From NCBI GenBank assembly GCA_029891385.1, contig CM057231.1, positions 65,269,103 through 65,333,102 of the forward strand: a stretch of DNA of 64,000 nt. Direction: 5' to 3'. The stretch comes from Erythroxylum novogranatense (Eukaryota; Streptophyta; Magnoliopsida; Malpighiales; Erythroxylaceae). Position 1 is the first letter of the stretch; the number at the start of each line of letters is the position of its first letter. The notes under the pieces are model-generated. The model was given only the letters and a program-made list of their open reading frames with translations, did no database searches and was not told the origin of the DNA. This document shows, one piece after another, positions 58,334 to 64,000 of this stretch. Both the position numbers and the translations under genes were made by a program.

Positions 58334-59160
58334 CATAGTCATTCAACATCTTCCCTATCCTTAAATTCTCAATCTTGAATGAGTCTATACACTCTTGAAA
58401 TATTTCAAATGTCTTTTCACCTTTTTCTTCATAATTTAATTCCTCCAAATTGTTATGTAAAGTTATAGAGTTAGTCTTAAAAATAATCATGGACCCATTA
58501 CTTACCTCCAAGCTAAAAGATATGTCCCTTTCGACTTCGATTGCTTCTTAACTTCTTCGACACAAGTAATACATTGAGGGTTGACCTCGAAATTCTCAAG
58601 CTCCTCATCATTTTTTACAGTTTCTACACAAACATTCATTGGGTACAGCTCGGGTTGATACGACTGCTCCTCTTCACTTTACAGTTCCAGATGATTGATA
58701 TCTCCCTATCGAGGCAATGCATCTTGCTGGAATTACAGAGCATCATGTTAAATTTGCTTTACATCTTGCTGAAACAACTGTTGCAAATTTTTTTTAAACT
58801 GTTGCATATCATGTTGAGTTTGAAGATTGTTAGCAACTATAATATTATGCATTTCTTTTAGAGATATACCTGAGTTTTGACAAAAAGCTTCTAGTCCACA
58901 TGAGAATTGTTGTGTGTCCTACAAACTACCATAGAAGTAATCTTGATGATTATCCCATCCATAACAAAAGTTAGGTTGATCAGTCCAAACATTACTATAG
59001 GATTGAGAATATGAGTTAAGAAATTACTTCCATCTATATCGATTTTTGTAAACACGAAACAAAAAAAAAAGATCATAAAATAATAGAAAAGAAATCAGTT
59101 ACGATCAAATATATACAAACCACTAGTTAAATAAAAAACTAAAACTAAAACACTAAACTG
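58334..59160 (-). pseudogene. E gag remnant (Athila/Tat-type, Gln-rich)
   Basis: Read on the minus strand from about 58980 to 58510 in one frame: FCYGWDNHQDYFYGSL, GLEAFCQNSGISLKEMHNII, DMQQFKKNLQQLFQQDVKQI, then VCVETVKNDEELENFEVNPQ and CVEEVKKQSKSKGTYL. This is the Gln-rich, coiled-coil-like C-terminal gag seen in Athila/Tat elements. At least five TAA/TAG stops, most at positions where Gln is natural (CAA/CAG to TAA/TAG), and no frameshift. N-terminal gag is reduced to 180 bp before the primer site, so most of the capsid is missing. No pol follows. Confidence 0.5.
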
Positions 59161-59178
59161 CCCGGCAACGACACCAAA
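59161..59178 (-). other. Primer binding site of E (tRNA-Asp type)
   Basis: The minus strand reads TTTTGGTGTCGTTGCCGGG, two bases from the LTR end (TGACCAC on plus at 59181). Athila/Tat elements use TGGCGCCGTTGCCGGGG, the complement of tRNA-Asp; two C to T differences here. Confidence 0.82.
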
Positions 59179-59180
59179 AT

Positions 59181-61064
59181 TGACCACATGTCATTACGCT
59201 AGTCAAAATAAAATAACTAGACTTACTACTATAATAGTGGTATGCCTAGGTCGATCCCACAGAGAGTGTGTATAAAGTTTATAAAATGAAATTAATCTGT
59301 GTTTACGTTTAACCGGCGGTTTTTTTTTGGTAATAAGAAAATAAAATCAAACTAGACTAATGAAAACAAATTAAAAAAACATGTAAAAAATGATAAAAGT
59401 GGGTAATTCGGTATGGACATAGTTCTTTGGTTCAATCTCATCCTACACCCTAATTAACCATATTTTATTGATTTGTTATTCTTAAACCTCTCCTAGCAAC
59501 TATTATCGTGGGTTAATAATTAACTCAAATTTTTCCTTAAGTTTTCTTTAATCAAGATATGATCGTTAATTAAACCTAACCATCAAATAAGCTATAATAC
59601 GATCTCTATATTTAATTAGGCAGTAGCATTACGAATTAGGAAAACCAATTAATCAAGGCAACAACCACATAATATGTGTCATTTAACCTAGGTCATGTTA
59701 TATCTAATGATTACGGATCATTTGTCGCTACACATGAATTTCAACATAATAATTACGGATAATATCAAAATTTTAGAAATAGTTTGCAATTTAATCATTC
59801 AATGAACGCATTAAAATCACCTTTTCACAAAACCCAATGGATTCATACAAAAATAACTAAACAATAATGAAAATTTGATTATCTCTCCCGAACAATAACT
59901 GAACATAAATCTCTCCCAAAAAATGTTCCAATCCTCATTCAGTGTCCTCAGTTGAAACCCCTAGCTCTCTTCACTATGCCTCCCTCTTCTTTTTCATGCT
60001 ACTCTCTCTTTTCCCTCACTATTCATTGATGTGACAAATGAAGAAGGTGGTACATCTCCACTATTGACATTTCCTTTTGTTTTTACCCAATCTCGCTACA
60101 TTACACTCTTGAAACGCATTCCTCGTTTGTGTTTAACACAAACCTCTCATGTAGCTCTCTTAACTCTCTATTTTCTCTTCCACACCCCTCTCCCCTACTG
60201 TAACTTGATGTGATGATTTAATATATTGGCCACATTACTGTTCATGCAAAAACCCTCGCATATGCTCCCATTTGAAATGCACTCCTCGTCTACATTTTTC
60301 ATGCAAACGTTGGATGTCTTGGAGCTGTGCATTTGCTTCATGCTTCACTGTCATTTTTGTCTCTTTTTCCAATTTTCCATCTTCATTCACTATTCTTTGC
60401 ATTTTTTGTTATCAAAGTGAGTATCTTAAGCAATTTCATGTCGTTAATCACAAAATGTTATGAAATAATTAAACAATCAATTAAGCACATATCACTTAGC
60501 TTTTAGCCTTCCTCGGGCAAAACATCCAAATTAAGCTCAAAGGATAAAAAATGTACTAAATTCCTATATTTTCCAATACTATATAATCAAAAACAAAGAT
60601 AAATGACTTTTAAAAATCATAGCAAGAAGTTAACATTTCAAGCTTTTACTCATAATCAATCAACATTCATCATCTTCAAAAACTGAACAATATAATGGTA
60701 GACTTGGAAAATGTGTAAATTGTGTTTAACTAAAATATATTTATAGTTACACTCAATACCATTCATAGTCATGACAATCCATAACTTTGCATATCATTTC
60801 ATTTCTCCACCACTATATTTCACATGCAAAATCATGAATCAAAGGACTTTTCAAGGTTATAATGTACGTAAAGGTAAGGTGAGATGCATTTGGGTCAAGT
60901 AGCATAAAAGTCATCAAAGCTAGTGAAACAAAGAAACACTCATAAAAAACTGGGTACTATCATCTATGTCAAATGCAACATTTATATTTTTTAACCTCAT
61001 TTAGCTCTCATACACAAACCACATGAAGCATATACCATTCCAAAGGAATCACTTATACAATTTA
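59181..61064 (-). repeat. E LTR copy B
   Basis: Matches copy A (28098-28575, then 41467-43290) throughout but without the internal duplication. It ends in a fusion TTTATGC|CAAAGTTGC at 61064, where about 800 bp present at copy A is missing. The true LTR edge lies in the missing part or is not marked. Confidence 0.75.
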
Positions 61065-61420
61065 TGCCAAAGTTGCTATGAAATCCTCTAGTTAATTCAT
61101 TCTCTACTCATGATTAAATAATCCTAGAAGCAATATAAAATGAGAAAATGTTTGTTTGTTTGTTTTTTTTATTCTTTCTCTCATTTTGATTTGAAAACTT
61201 AAAAAAAGTAAAACAAACAAATTTAAAAATACGCATGCATATAAAAAGTAATGCGAAAGGGTAAAGGAAAAGAAAATTACTTCCTTTAGGTTGCCTCCCA
61301 AGAAGCGCCTTTATTTAGGGTCGCTAGCTTGACTCCTTCTCACTTGGGAAAATTATGATTTTCTGGTAATATAGTTAGAGCCACTTCCATGTGAGGTAGT
61401 TCCAAATAGGGCCTTAGTTT
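61065..61420 (-). other. Second copy of E's 3' untranslated region, to the right of LTR B
   Basis: Corresponds to 51545-51896, including GGTTGCCTCCCAAGAAGCGCC (61281) and TAGGGCCTTAG. Interrupted at 61420 by copia5. Confidence 0.68.
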
Positions 61421-63370
61421 TGTAAGTACAAGTCGACTTACTACTGATAAGTCGACTTGTTCTTGAAAAGTACCGATAATTCGACTTGTATATTGCATAA
61501 GTCGACTTATTTAAGGACGGTACTGTTTATTTGTGCCCTAAAGGCAATCCCTTTAGCGCTTTTATTCACAAATGTATGCGGTCGAATGAATAAATAAAGA
61601 AAAGGCATAATTCATTAATTTGATGTTCATGAACATTATTTATGAATTGATTGGATCTTTAATCGATTAATGAAGTCCATGATATATGACATAGCATGAA
61701 GGAAATTATGATGTGATCATACTATCGAGATTCCTATCATGTGCAATTGTGTCAAGATATCAAATTCTCCTAGTCAAAGGATTAATGAGACGGACATCAT
61801 TAATCCCATGACGACTAGATATGTCATACTCCTTGATTGGATCAAGCAGTGGATCTCAGAAACTGTAAATATGAGATATTTAGAGTTGACATATGGATGC
61901 TTACTAGTAGTAGTAAGTTCATTGGATGACCTGCCATGAGATCATCACATGGATATCTTATCTAGTGTCAGTGATAATCTCATCATAGCAATGGTGCAAG
62001 TATCCTTAGACTTGAGGTACTCAAGGATATCTTGGATACTGATCCTGTACTTTGACTCCATTCCTTGTTGCCTTCCAGAGGTAACTCATAGGGTGGTGTT
62101 TGGGTACAGCTTGAGGTATTCGAAGATAATTGAGTAGCCAATAAAGGATTCACCACTTTTGGATTAGCAGAAGAGATACCCATGGCCTCTTGTCAGGATC
62201 ATTACTTGTAAATCTCTGGCCAGAGTGAATATGTCATGGAGAGTGTCTTCATGGACATATAGAGAAATGAGTCCTAGGATGAGATCTGTTATCACTTGGG
62301 CTAGACTCAGTCTAGTAAGAGTTGACACTTTAACCATACTCATAACCAAGTGGGGTATAGGATGGTGAAAGGACTAATTGCACCAGAATTGTCTATGGAA
62401 GGGTTTGTGATCCGGTTCGTGATGAATACATCAAACCGATTACTTTCCGGTCAATTAGGGTCATGATGTGTTGCTAGATACCGCTCATGACTTGCTCAGA
62501 TTAATTGTTAATATAAGTGGCCAACATAACCGGAGCCTAAAGGGTCACACGCTTAAGAGTGTCTCGAGAATCAGAAAATAGTAATTGGACAGAGTTCCAT
62601 TTATGGAGAGCATTAGGATTAAATGGATCCCGATGGGATTGGGATATGTCCCATGAGATCGCGACATCAATATTGCTAGGAAAGGTTTAGAGTCGTTTCA
62701 AAGACGGGCCTTGAGACCGACAGACCAATTCCCAGCTTGATGGACTACTTTAGCAATTATATATATTAATTAATTAAGTAAATAATTAATTAATATATAT
62801 AAATATAAGCCCATGTGCGTGGAATGATGGAGAAGAGATAAGAACTTTGACTTTTCAAAGTTTATTAACTAATTCATTAAAGAATGAATGGCCAAAAAGC
62901 TTCCACTTGTCCTAATTTCATGGTTGCCTTTTAATTAGTTAAAAACACATGTATAAGGACATTGGAAGCTTGATGGTCGACGGGGGCTAGGTTTTGAAGA
63001 AGGAGAAAAGCTTCCTTAATAGTGAAGGTTTAAAAGCTTTGAAAAGGTTTCAACTTTCTTCTTCCTCATCAAGCACCATCGTTTCTTCTCTTCTCCAAGC
63101 ACAAGGTTTCAACGTGCTCATCAAGCTCTCCAGGACAGAGGTAGGCTCTAGCAGGCTTTAATCTGTTCTAGCTATTCCCGGGTCAAAGGGGTTTGACTCG
63201 GTTAGGTTTTCTGATCTCTGTGTGGATCACCTTTAGAGATAGTCTCTTTTGGCTATTTAGGTTTATGTCTTCATACAGATACCTGGATCCTGGGTTCGGG
63301 AAGGTCCCGGGAACAAAATTTTTTTTTCCGCTGCCTGTACATGTGATGTAACTCCCGGGATTTTCCTACA
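61421..63370 (+). repeat. 5' LTR of copia5 (1,950 bp)
   Basis: TGTAAGTACAAGTCGAC ... TTTTCCTACA. Colinear with the copia4 LTR, about 200 bp shorter through several small gaps. AAGTCGACTT array at its start. Confidence 0.9.
61429..61510. repeat. AAGTCGACTT array at the 5' end of the copia5 LTR
   Basis: AAGTCGACTT at about 61430, 61450 and 61499 and AATTCGACTT near 61476, with AGTACCG/GGTACTG words between, as in copia4 but in different order and spacing. Confidence 0.9.
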
Positions 63371-63371
63371 G

Positions 63372-63383
63372 TGGTATCAGAGC
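63372..63383 (+). other. Primer binding site of copia5 (initiator tRNA-Met)
   Basis: TGGTATCAGAGC one base after the LTR end. Confidence 0.94.
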
Positions 63384-64000
63384 GTCTGGTATCCCGTATG
63401 AAGCTAAAACCTAAGCTAGATCAGAAACCCTAAGTGCTGTTGATGTTGATGCATGTGTACTGCCCAGATTTTGAATTGCTATAGAGATAGGGTTTTCGAA
63501 AATTTTCTACCCAGAAATGTTCATAACATGTTATAGAATATGTCTATGAATTTTCAGAATTTATCGATTTGATTTGATATAGTTTTGTCAATTAATTCCC
63601 TAAGGTTACAGATGCTGTTTTGTGAAACGATTCTGGAACAGGCAGTAGTATAAAATCGAGAATAAATTCTAGAAAAATCGTTTTCTGGATTTTCCTTCAC
63701 CTACATGTCTCTAAGATGTTGTTTAATGCCTGTGAGCATTGAAATTGGATTTCAAGGTGATTGGATATTTATTCACGAATTTATTCTATGCTGTTGGGAA
63801 TTGCTGTGCTGATGAACACAGATTTTGAATCGGTTTTGTTATTTAGGTTGACTGAGTTTTTGATGGACTAAAATCCTGAAAACATTCATGTAGCATGTTC
63901 TGAACATGTATTAACCTATATAATTTTCTCATGATTTATTGAAATTGTTTCATTGATCATTTCAAGCAATGTACAGAACTGGACATTTTTGGTGAAAATT
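63384..64000 (+). other. copia5 untranslated leader (start)
   Basis: Follows the copia4 leader (45891-46500): AGAATAAATTCTAGAAAAA, ATGTATTAACCT. No coding signal. Confidence 0.7.

Larger units (their letters stand above)
28098..61420 (-). mobile_element. E: Athila/Tat-lineage element lacking pol, split by four younger elements
   Basis: Left LTR copy A begins TGACCACGTATTG at 28098 inside H's integrase (flank ATCAT). Right LTR copy B begins TGACCACATG at 59181, two bases from a tRNA-Asp type primer site. Between them only a 3' untranslated part (51175-51910) and a gag remnant (58334-59160) are E sequence; no RT or integrase belongs to E. SIRE, copia4, copia3 and copia5 account for the rest. 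The sequence right of copy B repeats that right of copy A, so the right boundary is not a simple LTR end. Outer limits on the right are unresolved. Confidence 0.7.
61421..64000 (+). mobile_element. copia5: same family as copia4, right part outside window
   Basis: 5' LTR, primer site and the first 617 bp of leader are present; gag and pol would follow beyond 64000. The left flank GTTTT (61416-61420) is the candidate TSD and cannot be checked. Confidence 0.85.

Noticed and set aside
59161..59178. tRNA-Asp-like 3' end on the plus strand
   Set aside because: Only the 3' 16-18 bases are present, next to an LTR; it is a primer binding site, not a tRNA gene.

Overview
The window is plant DNA (flowering plant, species not identifiable) and I find no host gene in it. 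Everything recognisable is LTR retrotransposon: Ty3/gypsy polyproteins, Ty1/copia polyproteins, LTRs with TG...CA ends and 5-bp target-site duplications (TSDs), tRNA-Met and tRNA-Asp type primer sites, and polypurine tracts. Nearly all reading frames carry stops or frameshifts, as expected of old, silenced intergenic heterochromatin.

The 64 kb reads as one nest. The oldest layer (H) is an Athila-like Ty3/gypsy element on the minus strand, visible only as an env-like ORF remnant (15682-16807), a spacer (26447-27383) and an integrase C-terminus (27384-28097). Four things happened to it. (1) A gypsy element G2 (9676-15681, minus) lies against its left part; G2's integrase is interrupted by a younger Tekay/Del-like gypsy G1 (1-9675, minus), whose gag/protease junction is interrupted by a solo LTR S1 (2214-6142). 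(2) An Angela-type copia, copia1 (16853-26441, plus, TSD TTACC), sits between the env-like ORF and the integrase. (3) A pol-less Athila-type element E (28098-61420, minus) interrupts the integrase. (4) E was itself hit repeatedly: a SIRE/Maximus copia (28576-41161, minus) in its left LTR, that SIRE copy being split by a solo gypsy LTR S2 (34181-37054, TSD CCTGG); copia4 (43723-51169, plus, TSD CAAAC); copia3 (51911-58333, minus, same family as copia1); and copia5 (61421 to the window end, plus, same family as copia4).

Best preserved is the SIRE element: a complete gag ORF, integrase, and RT-RNase H with few lesions, plus a third env-like ORF interrupted by one TGA. The others are frameshifted, stop-ridden or deleted.

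The least ordinary signal is in the LTRs. Four diverged gypsy LTRs (S1, G1, G2, S2) share a conserved block near their 3' end, and just upstream of it each carries a different short tandem array built from palindromic words. One of these words, AAGTCGACTT, also forms arrays at the extreme 5' end of the unrelated copia4/copia5 LTRs and in the copia4 leader.
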